NCBI GenBank assembly: GCA_014529385.2
Contig: CM043960.1
Location: 79,340,832 to 79,404,831, forward strand
Length of the DNA: 64,000 bases
Direction of reading: 5' to 3'
Origin: Adiantum capillus-veneris
Lineage: Eukaryota; Streptophyta; Polypodiopsida; Polypodiales; Pteridaceae
In this document: piece by piece, positions 47,640-57,424 of the stretch
Position numbering within the stretch: the stretch's first letter is position 1
Layout: every line of letters begins with the position of its first letter
Program-made: the position numbers and the translations under genes
The notes under the pieces: model-generated
Told to the model about the DNA's origin: nothing
Databases searched by the model: none
The model's input: the letters and a program-made list of their open reading frames with translations, nothing else

Positions 47640-49640
47640 GGGTAACCAAGGCATTAGTATCATCTACAAATTGTTGGAGACATAGTTGTTCACTTGCACC
47701 TTCAACATTGATACCCTTCAGTTTGCCCTAATTGAGAAGATCTTTAACTAGCCGTCCTAATTCATCAGATGAGATAGCATATAGCAGAGAAGACAAAGGG
47801 CAGGGCCTGTCTGATGGACTTGTGCAAAGGAATTGCATCAGTCAAAGTACCATTGATAGAAATTATTGTAGAAGCATTTTCATATAGTAAATGCACAAAT
47901 CTAATAAACATTCTGCCCAAACCCATATCTTGCATATTCTAAAGAATGAACTCCCACTCTATTCTATCATAGGCTTTATCAAAATCAATCTCAAAGAAGA
48001 TAAAGTCCTTATTTGATTCTTCAACACACTCAATGCTTTCCAAATGGACATGATGGCATCTAGAATGTACCTTGCTTTAATAAAACCTTTGTTTTTTGAG
48101 AATGAACTGGTCCATGAGAGGACTTAGTCTTCTAGCCAAGAAGAGAGAAAAAATATTATAAATAGAAAGCAGACATGTTATAGGCCTCCAATTTGACAGT
48201 TTGTCCCTTGAGCCTTTCTTATGAATTAGCTTTATCACTCTACCATTTATTAAAGGGGACAGAGCTCTAAGAGCTAGGGCTTCTTGACATACCAGCATAA
48301 GAAAAGGTACCAAAGAATCTTTATACAGGGAATAGAATTCATTAGGTATTCCATCCAAACTTAGGGTTTTGCCAATCTTTAGTTTTCCAATGGTTTCACT
48401 ACATGAGCAAGAACAATCTTTTTCCTTACAGAAGCAATCTTTGCTTTGGCATTAGTTATTCTCAATTCCTCATAGAAAATATTGGGAAAAAAATCTTGGC
48501 AATTTCTATGTTCTCTTTGTGAGTTCTAGCTTGAATTCCATTCTTATTATGTAACAAAAGAATAAGATCTTTACACTTCTTTTTCTTTAACAAGGAGAAC
48601 ATATGTGAGTTGTGCTTATCAATCTTTCCAGCCCAAAACTGTTTGGTCCAAGCAAGGGCACCCTGAGCTTCAAGGAGCTCTTCCTTTCTCAAATTATCTT
48701 TTAAAGAGATAAGCTCAAGTGAGGGAGAGCCAGTCAAGGAAGTAGACTCAAGCAAAGATATTTGCTTACTAATCATCATTCTTTTGTGTGATCTAATCTC
48801 TCTAGCCTTTTTCTTGAACTATGTCAGGGCATATTGAGTTTGTTTGGAGCATTGTCCCAGGCAGCAAATGCATTACTATGAGTAGAAAATGTAGACTCAA
48901 ATATGATTTGAACTTTAGCCTTAACAGAAGGAATTTTAAACAAAGAGCTATCAAGATGAGGACAACTAGATCTGAAATTATGCTCACCTTTATGTAGCTC
49001 AAATAACAGGGGCTTGTGGTCAGAGAGCAGGAAGGAGGAATCAACTCCTTGCAAGTTACCATCCATGCTCCTGAATCAAATCCACTATCATATATATTCT
49101 ATTCAATCTTGTAGATCTATAATAACAGTTGCCAATTGATTCTAGACCGGGTGAAGCCGGTATTTTTTGAGACATCCATCAATGTGTGCTTGTCATACAG
49201 GTCTTCTCAACTGGATTTTTAATCCGTTGAATGACATGTCCCATAGCCTTCCATCTGTCATTTATAGAAGTGACCATGTTAAAATCACCTACAAGCATAA
49301 GAGGGTTAGGAAGACCATTGATTTTTGACCAAATGATACTCCTTCTAATCATGGATTTAGATGCATAAATGCAAATTAATGTGTAGTTGAAAGATTCCTT
49401 AAGAGAAATTGCAATGTCCTGTTTGGCCATAATGTACATTAGTGATCTGAAGCTCATGACTGAGAGCAATTCCCAAAGTTGTTCCACCTTTCCATGTAGT
49501 ATGGTTAGAGTTAACCCACTTATGAGACTTACTTTTTGGAGATTCAAATCCAGCACCTGGTCTTTGACTTTAACTTCTTGCAGGCAAATAAAGCCAAGTT
49601 GCAACTGAATATCAGTTAGCCACTTCTTTATGCATACAAC
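47640..49640 (-). pseudogene. LINE ORF2: AP-type endonuclease and reverse transcriptase
   Basis: Endonuclease (49604-48824): GFICLQEVKVKD near the start, LMLVGDFNMVTS and, in another frame, LSDHKPLLFELHKG (the catalytic SDH). RT: DGIPNEFYSLYKDS, GRVIKLIHKKGSRD, LSNWRPITCL (48358-48077), then FIFFEIDFDKAYDRIEWE (~48020-47950), the catalytic F-V-D-D-T near 47690. Frameshifts separate the pieces. The reading stops at 47640. Confidence 0.82.
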
Positions 49641-49696
49641 TCTGGTTGGGTCTATGAGACCTTTACAATTCAGCGAAAGACCTAAGATGGCCTAGT

Positions 49697-50869
49697 TCAA
49701 AAAAAAAAAAAAACGTATGGATTAACTAAGGACACTGAGATTCTATTAGGGTCTATGGACTTCTCTTTTTTCCTCTTAGCTTTACCAATTTGAATTGGGA
49801 GAGCTTCTTCTTCAGCTTGAGTCATAAGAACGTCTACAAATTTTAGAGGTGATTGGAAAAACTTGTTGACTTCTTCCTTATCATGTTCTTGAACCTCGTT
49901 TGTGAAGTCATCAACAGCAAAATTATCAAAACTTGACTGCCCCTCCAAGTTAGAGATTGGTGACTTGGTCTGAGTAGCATTGACAAAGTGCTCACCTTCT
50001 TTAGAATCAAATGATAGTCCTCTAGCTTTTTCTGAGGGACTGGCTGGGGGTATCAAGGGATCTTGGGGAGTTGGAGGGCTGACTAGAGTTGGGTTAGGAG
50101 AGACACCATAATCATGAGCCTCCTTGGCAGGTTGTGAAGTAGAAGCATTGTCCACTCCTTCTTTTGCTCTCTCTTCTATGGAAGGGTCAAAAACTTCATC
50201 AAGAAAAGCATCATACCAATTGACATATCTGTTGTTATTACTTCTCAGTGGAGGCCTATTTCTTGGATTACCTCTTTTGTTCAACTGTTGAAAACCTTGA
50301 TAGGTATCCTTTACCTCTTTTCCTTTGTTGGCATCTTTTTGGACCTTATTAGCCAATTTTGGATAGTCTTTAATAAGATGACCCTGCCTAAGACAATGAA
50401 AACAAGCATTTGGAAGATTTCTATAGACAATTTTCTGTACATGCAAGATTTGTCCCAATTGGTCTTTTAATGAGATAGAGTCTCTAAGAGGAGCTTCAGT
50501 TTCCACCTCAATGAGCAGATGGGGGTTGGTACCATTGGAAGTCTTGTGCCTCAGCACTTTACCAACTTGTGATCCTACCTACTCGAGCCATGGAATGACC
50601 TTTGTGTTTTCATCAACTGTATAAGAATCCTTGTCCCTAGCCTACTGAGGCACTTGATCTTCTTGGGGTTTAACCACAGTGGAGTGTAGGATCACCTTAT
50701 CATTATTCTCCATCTCTTTCTTATGTAAATCAATATTGTTCTAGACATTGGAAATAATGGAGGATTGACCATTTTGAACAGGTAGAGGAGAACTTATCTG
50801 AAGGGGCCTCTGAGGTGGGAAAGGGTGGGCTGCATAGTGAATGTCGAGATTGTCTAGTCTATCTACCAT
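49697..50869 (-). pseudogene. LINE ORF1 (DUF4283-like, zinc knuckle)
   Basis: Starting at the ATG 50869-50867, the frame MVDRLDNLDIHYAAHPFPPQ passes three in-frame stops before the long open part (50557-49697, 286 codons). That part has HLLIEVETEAPLRDS, a knuckle CFHCLRQGHLIKDYP, in which the last Cys is replaced by Tyr, then a Pro/Ser-rich acidic tail. This is the layout of plant L1 ORF1, an RNA-binding protein of the retrotransposition particle. Confidence 0.75.
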
Positions 50870-51330
50870 GAAGTTCAGAGGGACAGAATATTGAAGCTAT
50901 ATAAAAAGATCCATTTAATATTTCAAAAGAGAAATAACATTTAAGGTTAGTCTCAATCATCACCAAAAACATTGAAAGTATGCCTAACTCGACTCTCCTC
51001 CAAGCAGTTTTCGGGAAAAATCATTTTCATAAACATACAAAAATCCCTCCAAGACAAATCTGAACTGGGAATTTTACAATACTAACAAGTATTTTTGCAA
51101 AATTACACTATTTTTCATGTATTTTAAGCGGAATTTTCTCCTTCTTGCCCTCCCCTCAACCGGCTACTTTGATTTTGCAACCGGCTCAAGGCTAAGCTAA
51201 GGCGCTTGTTTTAAAAAGCCAAAAAGTTCCTTTTCAGAATTGCCTCGAAGGGGTTGTGTTGTTCGAGGAAAATGGGTGCGAACGTGTCTAGTGCTGATGA
51301 TGCAGTCAATGGAGAGCGTTGCAACAGCAC

Positions 51331-51338
51331 TATATAAG
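51331..51338 (+). promoter_or_regulatory. TATA box candidate of the PPR gene
   Basis: TATATAAG lies 20 bases before the first in-frame ATG (51358). Plant transcription usually starts 25-35 bases after the TATA box, which would place it near 51360 and favour a downstream start codon. Confidence 0.5.
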
Positions 51339-51357
51339 AGGGAATGGCTCTGAATGG

Positions 51358-53460
51358 ATGGCATGCAGGGAATTAGATCTGCTGCCCTACATCAGGGACA
51401 GTCCTAATTACAACAAAAGCCAGAAAAGCTCATTCCAAGAGATATGGGCACACAATCCTTCGAAGGTGGTGAGCAGAAACTATGGAGAGCTCCATGTACA
51501 GAAGACCTTTGTCAAGGATGGATCACTCACCATGGACCAGCTTTCTCTTCTAAAGTACATCAAGACCTGTGCCTTCCGCAAGGACCTTCCCTCAGGCAGC
51601 TTCATTCACGCTCACATTACCGAAAGAGGGTTGCTCCATCACAACATCTCCCTTGGGAACGCCCTTCTCAGTATGTACGCAAAATGTGATGTCCTTGCTA
51701 AGGCGCAAGAAGTGTTTGATGAGCTTCCTACAAGGAATGTGGTCACCTGGAATGCGCTTATATCTGCATTTGCCCAGCATGGGCTTCTTGATGAAGCCCT
51801 GGAATCCTTTGGGAGGATGCAAGATGAGGCCCTCTCCCCAAATGCAATCACCTTTGTATGCCTGTTAAAAGCCTGTGGTGACTTAGAAGCTGTGGAAAAG
51901 ATACATGCAGAGGTAGGGAGACAGGCATCGTTGGAAGAGAATGTTGTTCTTGGTACGGCCTTGGTCGACGCGTATGCGAAGATGGGTGCCCTTTCAAAAG
52001 CACAAGCAGTGTTTGCTAAGCTTCCTGTACGGAATGTAGCTACATGGACCGCTCTAATTGCTGGATATGCCCAGCATGGACTTGGTGAAGAAGCTCTTTG
52101 CTGCTTCGACAAGATGCAAGGTGAGGGCCTTTCTCCGAATTCAGTCACGTATATTTGCACTTTGAAAGCATGTGGCAGCATCGGAGCAGTTGAGAAAGGT
52201 GAAGAGATACATGCTGAGGTCAGTAGGCGGGGATGGTTGGAAAATGATGCCATGCTTGGCACTGCACTCGTGGACATGTATGCCAAGTGTGGTGCGCTTG
52301 CAAAGGCGCAACTGGTGTTCGATAAGCTTCGGTCACGGGATGTAATCACATGGAATGCACTGATTGCTGGATATGCTCAGCATGGTCTTGGTGAGGAAGC
52401 ACTTCATTGTTTCAAGCAGATGAGCAAAGAGGGCCCTTCCCCTAATTCTGTTAGCTTTGTTTGCATGTTGAAAGCTTGCGGTAGCATAGGAGCAGCCATT
52501 CAAGGTGAGGAGATACATGCTGAGCTAGGCAGGCAGGGACTGCCTGGAAAAGATGTTGTTTTGGGCACTGCATTGGTGGACATGTATGCCAACTGTGGGG
52601 CACTTGCAAAAGCACGAGCTGTGTTTGACAAGCTCCCCGCACGCACTGTTGTTACATGGAATGCGCTGATTGGGGGGTATGCCAAGCATGGACATGACGA
52701 TGAAGCTCTAAGCTGCTATGAAAGGATGAGGCAAGAGGGCACTTCCCCGGATGCAGTTACCTTTGTTTGCATTATGAAAGCTTGCAGCAACATAGGAGCA
52801 ACTGAGAAGGGTGAAGAAATACATTCTGAAGTTAGCAGGAAAGGGCTATTAAACAAGGACAGTGCACTAGGAAATGCATTGGTGGATATGTATGCAAAGT
52901 GTGGTTTGCTTGCAAAGGCACAAGGAGTGTTTGATATGCTTCCGGCATGTGATGTCGTTGTGTGGAACGCGCTTATTGCTGGCTATGCTCAGGTTGGTAA
53001 GGTTTCAAAAGCTTTTGAGCTGTTCATGGAAATGATGCAAAATGGTAGAAAGCCTGATGCAGTCACCTTTATTGTTTTGCTTACTACGTGCAGTCATGCT
53101 GGTCTTGTTGAGGAGGGGTCACTGTTGTTCAATACCATGTGCGATTTACATGGCATCAAGCCTACTTTAGAACACCTTACTTGTATGGTTGATAGTTTCA
53201 GTCGTGCCGGGCAATTTGGCAAAGCATTGAGTGTGATTGAGGTTGTGCCACCTTCGAATCGTCTTTTATTGTGGACAGCTCTGATGAGTGCCTGCCAAAA
53301 GTGGGTGCATGTTGAGCTTGGGAGGTGGATCTTTAGGCATGCAGTACGGTTAGATGAGAACTTGGATGCAACCTATGTCAGCATGAGCAATATATATGCA
53401 GCTGCTGGCAAGAACAAGGAAGCATATAAGCTTGAATCGTTGGCGCTCTTGGTGGACTGA
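51358..53460 (+). CDS. PLS-class pentatricopeptide repeat protein, E subgroup
   Basis: Predicted organellar RNA-binding protein, probably for RNA editing or processing. The open frame of 700 codons has no intron. From about residue 60 it is a continuous PPR array with P motifs at residues 127, 226, 328, 430 and 532 (signature V-T-W-N-A-L-I), each followed by L and S motifs (GTALVDMYAKCGALAKA), a ~102-residue period. The last units (568-640) are L2/S2 type and are followed by an E-like motif (DATYVSMSNIYAAAGKNKEA). The protein ends at ESLALLVD with no DYW deaminase domain. The first ATG is 51358 (a TTG at 51319 extends the frame but is not plausible). MDQLSLLKYI at residue 59 (51532) is an alternative start, favoured if the TATA box is real. 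The N-terminus is not a clear transit peptide. No stop or frameshift. Confidence 0.9.
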   Translation: MACRELDLLPYIRDSPNYNKSQKSSFQEIWAHNPSKVVSRNYGELHVQKTFVKDGSLTMDQLSLLKYIKTCAFRKDLPSGSFIHAHITERGLLHHNISLGNALLSMYAKCDVLAKAQEVFDELPTRNVVTWNALISAFAQHGLLDEALESFGRMQDEALSPNAITFVCLLKACGDLEAVEKIHAEVGRQASLEENVVLGTALVDAYAKMGALSKAQAVFAKLPVRNVATWTALIAGYAQHGLGEEALCCFDKMQGEGLSPNSVTYICTLKACGSIGAVEKGEEIHAEVSRRGWLENDAMLGTALVDMYAKCGALAKAQLVFDKLRSRDVITWNALIAGYAQHGLGEEALHCFKQMSKEGPSPNSVSFVCMLKACGSIGAAIQGEEIHAELGRQGLPGKDVVLGTALVDMYANCGALAKARAVFDKLPARTVVTWNALIGGYAKHGHDDEALSCYERMRQEGTSPDAVTFVCIMKACSNIGATEKGEEIHSEVSRKGLLNKDSALGNALVDMYAKCGLLAKAQGVFDMLPACDVVVWNALIAGYAQVGKVSKAFELFMEMMQNGRKPDAVTFIVLLTTCSHAGLVEEGSLLFNTMCDLHGIKPTLEHLTCMVDSFSRAGQFGKALSVIEVVPPSNRLLLWTALMSACQKWVHVELGRWIFRHAVRLDENLDATYVSMSNIYAAAGKNKEAYKLESLALLVD

Positions 53461-54840
53461 TGTAAATAGTGGTGCTTGTAATCCTACAGAGGGTAAAAAA
53501 AGATGATATTCACATTTACAGAAGGCCAAAATAACACTGGCCTATAACTCTCATCAAAATGTACAATAGTCCATATTTTTCAAAGGCATTGTTTCCATAG
53601 AATGGCTAATGGTGTCCTATCTTTAGCCTCCAGAGGCCGCTGAGCCAGCAGGAGCAGGAGGCACGTTTCCCCCTGGGGGGAGTAAAAAGTATGTTTATGC
53701 CATGTCATTTTTCCATTGTTGGGCACGAACGGCATTAGGGGTATGTGGCAGTATTTAGTCGATACTAACCATGATGGATCTGGTGGGCTTCTTTCCTGGA
53801 TTCATCTCTACCTCTTTGTTAAATATATCCTATCCCTGTATGCTATAAGCAAGCATGTTCTGTGAGGTATCTATTGCCCAACCTTGGGAGATCTTTGGAT
53901 GAAAAATAAGTACCTAGGGTGTTGCAAGGTAGCATCTCTTGGTGCCTTTGCCAAAGAGAGATGCCCAATCAAATCTTGATGCCAGTACAAGGTCTCCTCA
54001 ACTTGTTCCGTGTCCCAGGATGGTGCTTCTATCCAAGCAACCTTTGGCAATATGTGAACCTCAAAAATATAACTAAAACGTGTGAAGTATGAAAGGAAGA
54101 AATTGAGAAGGATTTTCCAAGGCTAAATCAAACCCGTCTTTTCTAGAACCGTAGATCAAACCCATTTTCCAATAGGTAGTAGTGATACCACCCTCTAATC
54201 TCCAATATGCAGGGCATCTATACAAGATGCTCCTTCATCTTCACATAGTCTAACAGATGAGATCCTCTTGCAACATACAAAGAGTATGTAATGATAATTT
54301 TTAGTTATACCTAATTGAGTAAGGAACATGGTGGTTTAAAACCACATGCTTCAGTCTAATATAATATGTTTTTGGCAAAGTACTGTCAAGTTTCCCTCTT
54401 TCTTCAATGTATTGCTAACAACACAAAATAAATGGCACAATCAGGTGTGGTTTGTGTAGGTAGAGTAGGAAATTGATGACTAGTGAAAAACTCATATAAT
54501 GTTGTTTCTCCAAGCTAGAAGTATTTGTAATTTACCTTAAAAATCAAAGAGGAATAATGGTGAATAGAAGAAGACTATTTTTACTAGATTCCTATTACTC
54601 CCTACTGGGTCTACTCTTAAAAATTTTATTAACAACTTAGATTCTTACAAACTAAGGTCTAAGGAAACTATTGGAAAGTTTAAAGGATAGGATGAAAGGA
54701 AATGAAGAGGAGAGCTCAACTAGCTCATAGACACCTCTTATAGTTAATCTATTGACTCTAGTTTGAAGCACCATTAGTACACAAAGATTTTTTGGCTTTT
54801 TAGAACAATCCTTCATAAAAGGCATAACCAAGAAATTACA
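53461..54840. other. Intergenic, no gene recognised
   Basis: 3' flank of the PPR gene with no motif seen. An AATAAA-like site is not obvious within 400 bases. Confidence 0.5.
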
Positions 54841-54844
54841 ATTC

Positions 54845-54945
54845 TCTCTCTGTCTCTCTCTCTCTCTCTCTTTCTTTTTCTTTGTGGTCTCTTGGGATTG
54901 TTCATATGATGTTAAAAAACTCTCCTCTTTTTCTTCTTCTTCTTC

Positions 54946-55029
<84 letters not shown>

Positions 55030-55030
55030 A
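54845..55030. repeat. Compound microsatellites (CT)n, (CTT)n, (CT)n(CA)n
   Basis: CT at 54845-54872, CTT/CT from 54925 to 54992 and CA at 54993-55030. The S/L/T/H frames over it are artefacts. Confidence 0.95.
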
Positions 55031-55031
55031 A

Positions 55032-55174
55032 ATGCGGTACATTGGTTGTCCCAGTTCCCTCTTGACTAACATGTCTTGAGTTCAAGACTTGCTGGATAGA
55101 TCTTTAGGTTCTTGGGATTGTACCTATGACGTTAGAACTTCTCTTCTTCTTCTTCTTCTTCTTCTTCTTCTTCT
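55032..55174 (+). repeat. SINE-like repeat with (CTT)n tail
   Basis: A ~105-base body ends in a CTT-type microsatellite (55140-55174). GAGTTCAAGAC (55079-55089) resembles a pol III B box (GGTTCGANTCC), and TTGACTAAC just upstream fits a tRNA-like anticodon arm. The 3' part (TCTTGGGATTGT..., ATGATGTTA) recurs at 54884-54948 and 24751-24816 before similar tails. The class is tentative. Confidence 0.35.
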
Positions 55175-56439
55175 CTCATCCTATGGAATCTGTTTTCAAA
55201 GAGCCACGGATGTCGAGATCACAATCACACCCCCTTTCTCTAGATCTATTGCAAATCAATAGCAGTACTCTCCCTCCCTTTAATGCTCTCTCATGAATTT
55301 TCAGCGAGTTGCTAGTGGTCACCAACTTGGCTAAAGACTCATCAATGTTAACATTCTCGTAATGCTTTTGTAAAAAAATATGAATAGTAGAAGGTGATAC
55401 TGCCAAGTGCTTAGAGCAAAACATATTGCAAGAGGAGAAATGAAAGTTACTAAGAATTAGCAAAACACAAATGGCACATATCTAGCAGCATGTTTTTGAA
55501 AGAGACATATGGCATAGATCTATTGGCAAAATGGATATCTTTCAACAATACTTGCTTTTCCTTGTAAACAAGATGAAGCTTTGCATTCTAAAACAAAATT
55601 ACAAACTAAAAAACCAAAGTAGATTTCAATGTTTCACATGCCATAGTCAAATTTATGCTTCACTCCCTTCTTTGCTAAGGCTTGTTTTTGAAAGATAAAA
55701 AATGAAAACTAGTTTGCCATTTATACTTCGTAGGAAACATTTCAATTTACAAATATCTATGGATTGCAAATATTGATTTATTTGTGTTACATGTCCATAA
55801 GAGTTACGCCAAGAACTAAATTGTGATATAATAAGCCCTGCATCAGCATCTCATTGTGAATATGCTTCCCCTTTGGTAGTAGCGCTCATGGCAGCATAAG
55901 CTTACAAGATGTAGACGTAGTCGCTTCATTTGGAGACATGCACTCATGCAGTATTTGTTTCAAACACTAGAGCCAAGTGACCTCATTCTTTTGAAGTGTA
56001 TCCCATGTGTATAATAATCAAGAGTAAACATTTTCATTGACAATGTTATGTTTCAATGATAATCATACGTACATTTTGTGTTGACAATTGATTCCAAATG
56101 CTTGTTATAGTTTATTCATCATCCAAGATTTTGCAAAATGGAAGAAGTTGACATGGTTTTCAAACATGATTTGCAAAAGATCATGAGGAATGCATGATGT
56201 GTTTGCATGGTTGTGCTCTCAAAAGAAGAACAAAACCATACATACAATGGTGGGAAGGTGGCCCTGTCCTAACCCATTTTTATAAACTATAGGGAATGTG
56301 CCCTTCCTGTGTATACTTATTTTCTCCTGCAGTGTTGAAGGGTGATATTATGCTCCTCCTCTAGTGCTAGTCATGTTTGTCTATCCTCCAGTATTGAATG
56401 GTTGCTTTACAATGCATGAAGAGGAATTCATTATCTTCA
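55175..56439. other. No gene recognised
   Basis: AT-rich sequence with no recognised motif. The minus frame 55176-55463 has no supporting feature. Confidence 0.5.
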
Positions 56440-56830
56440 AGTTTACAGAAATGGTGGCATCAAAATGATCTTGCTACAAAATGGGCACAATGTAGTCCCT
56501 TTTTTGACTACTAAGGTGAAATCAAACTCAAGCAATATGATAAACCATCGAACAATGCATCTCATATTGTAGGGTTCGTTCATCAAGTATAACAATTTTT
56601 GATGATCCACAAAGAACACAAATTTGTTTGCAAGAAGGTAGTGTCTAAACTTTTTCACTGCATAGACTATTGCCAGGCCTTCTCATTTTTTGTACTATTA
56701 AGCTATCTGCTGGAGTAACAAATGGAAAAATCCATGTTGTTCTCTCCAGGCTATGCTAGGATGCATCCGATAGAATATGACAATGAATCAACATGGACAT
56801 GAAATATTTTAATTCAATCAAGTTTGCATC
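56440..56830 (-). pseudogene. Gypsy RT-RNase H fragment
   Basis: The minus strand reads KKFRHYLLANKFVFFVDHQKLLYLMNEP, then LEFDFTLVVKKGTTL. It is the same RNase H region as G1 7413-7694. Upstream broken frames give the end of RT (A-x-P-G-E-N-N-M-D-F-P). It is bounded by unrelated sequence on both sides. Confidence 0.7.
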
Positions 56831-57085
56831 TTTGGCTATGTATGGCACATTGTGGTGCTATTTGAGAGAGAATTCACCTTGTTTTTGTGTACGCAAGTGA
56901 TGCTTTGGGATGTGAATTTTGGATCGTTACACATTCAGATGCGGTTTTATGCGCATTGTTTGACCGTGTGGGGCATTTCAGAGACCTTATTCCTTTGTGA
57001 TTATGACTTCTACTTTCTGCCCTTGTTGGTCGGTGATTTGGGCTGATCCATCCTCTTTAATAGTAGACAATAACTCATAGGCTTT

Positions 57086-57424
57086 CTAGAAATCTACTCC
57101 GCATGGTTCCTGATCGTAGAATTCCCTGAGGCCTAGCCTTTTGTTGGCTTCTTTTGTGTCTGGCTTTGCAGCTACATCATATATCTCTTTCGGTATCATT
57201 TGTAGCTCTACTTGGTGTCCTTCTTCACTCTTAAACCTGCCATCGAAAACTGTTGTATTGTTTTCCTCAAGCTGTTCTCTTGACAAGTATGTTGCCTTGG
57301 CCGTCTTTACTGAACTTGGGTCCAATTGGTAGAGTGGTAACTCTTGCAACTTCTTCTTCTGGGACACCTTTTCTTGGCCTTCTCCGCAACTTGCATCTCT
57401 CCTTTTAAGTGAACACAGTGCCAA
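57086..57424 (-). pseudogene. Unrecognised retroelement-linked ORF, copy 2
   Basis: A 112-codon minus frame (LYQLDPSSVKTAKATYLSRE, EEGHQVELQMIPKEIYDV) stops at F-stop; the text continues in frame as KAYELLSTI and GSAQITDQQGQKVEVIITKE to about 57000. It is a distant relative of 35302-35702. The function is unknown. It lies next to a gypsy RNase H fragment, with LTR-like AT-rich sequence upstream. Confidence 0.4.

Larger units (their letters stand above)
47640..50960 (-). mobile_element. L1-type LINE, 3'-truncated and coding-defective
   Basis: Minus-strand order: ORF1 with a zinc knuckle (50869-49697), then an endonuclease-RT ORF2 (49640-47640). The sequence breaks off after the RT F-V-D-D motif, so the rest of RT, RNase H and the tail are missing. 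It is joined there to a copia LTR-leader fragment on the other strand. Confidence 0.85.

Noticed and set aside
51319..51357. TTG start extending the PPR protein by 13 residues
   Set aside because: Nuclear plant genes start at ATG; the extension overlaps the TATA box candidate.
51639..52349. 236-codon minus-strand frame inside the PPR gene
   Set aside because: Shadow of the PPR repeats; its repeated composition follows directly from the sense repeats.
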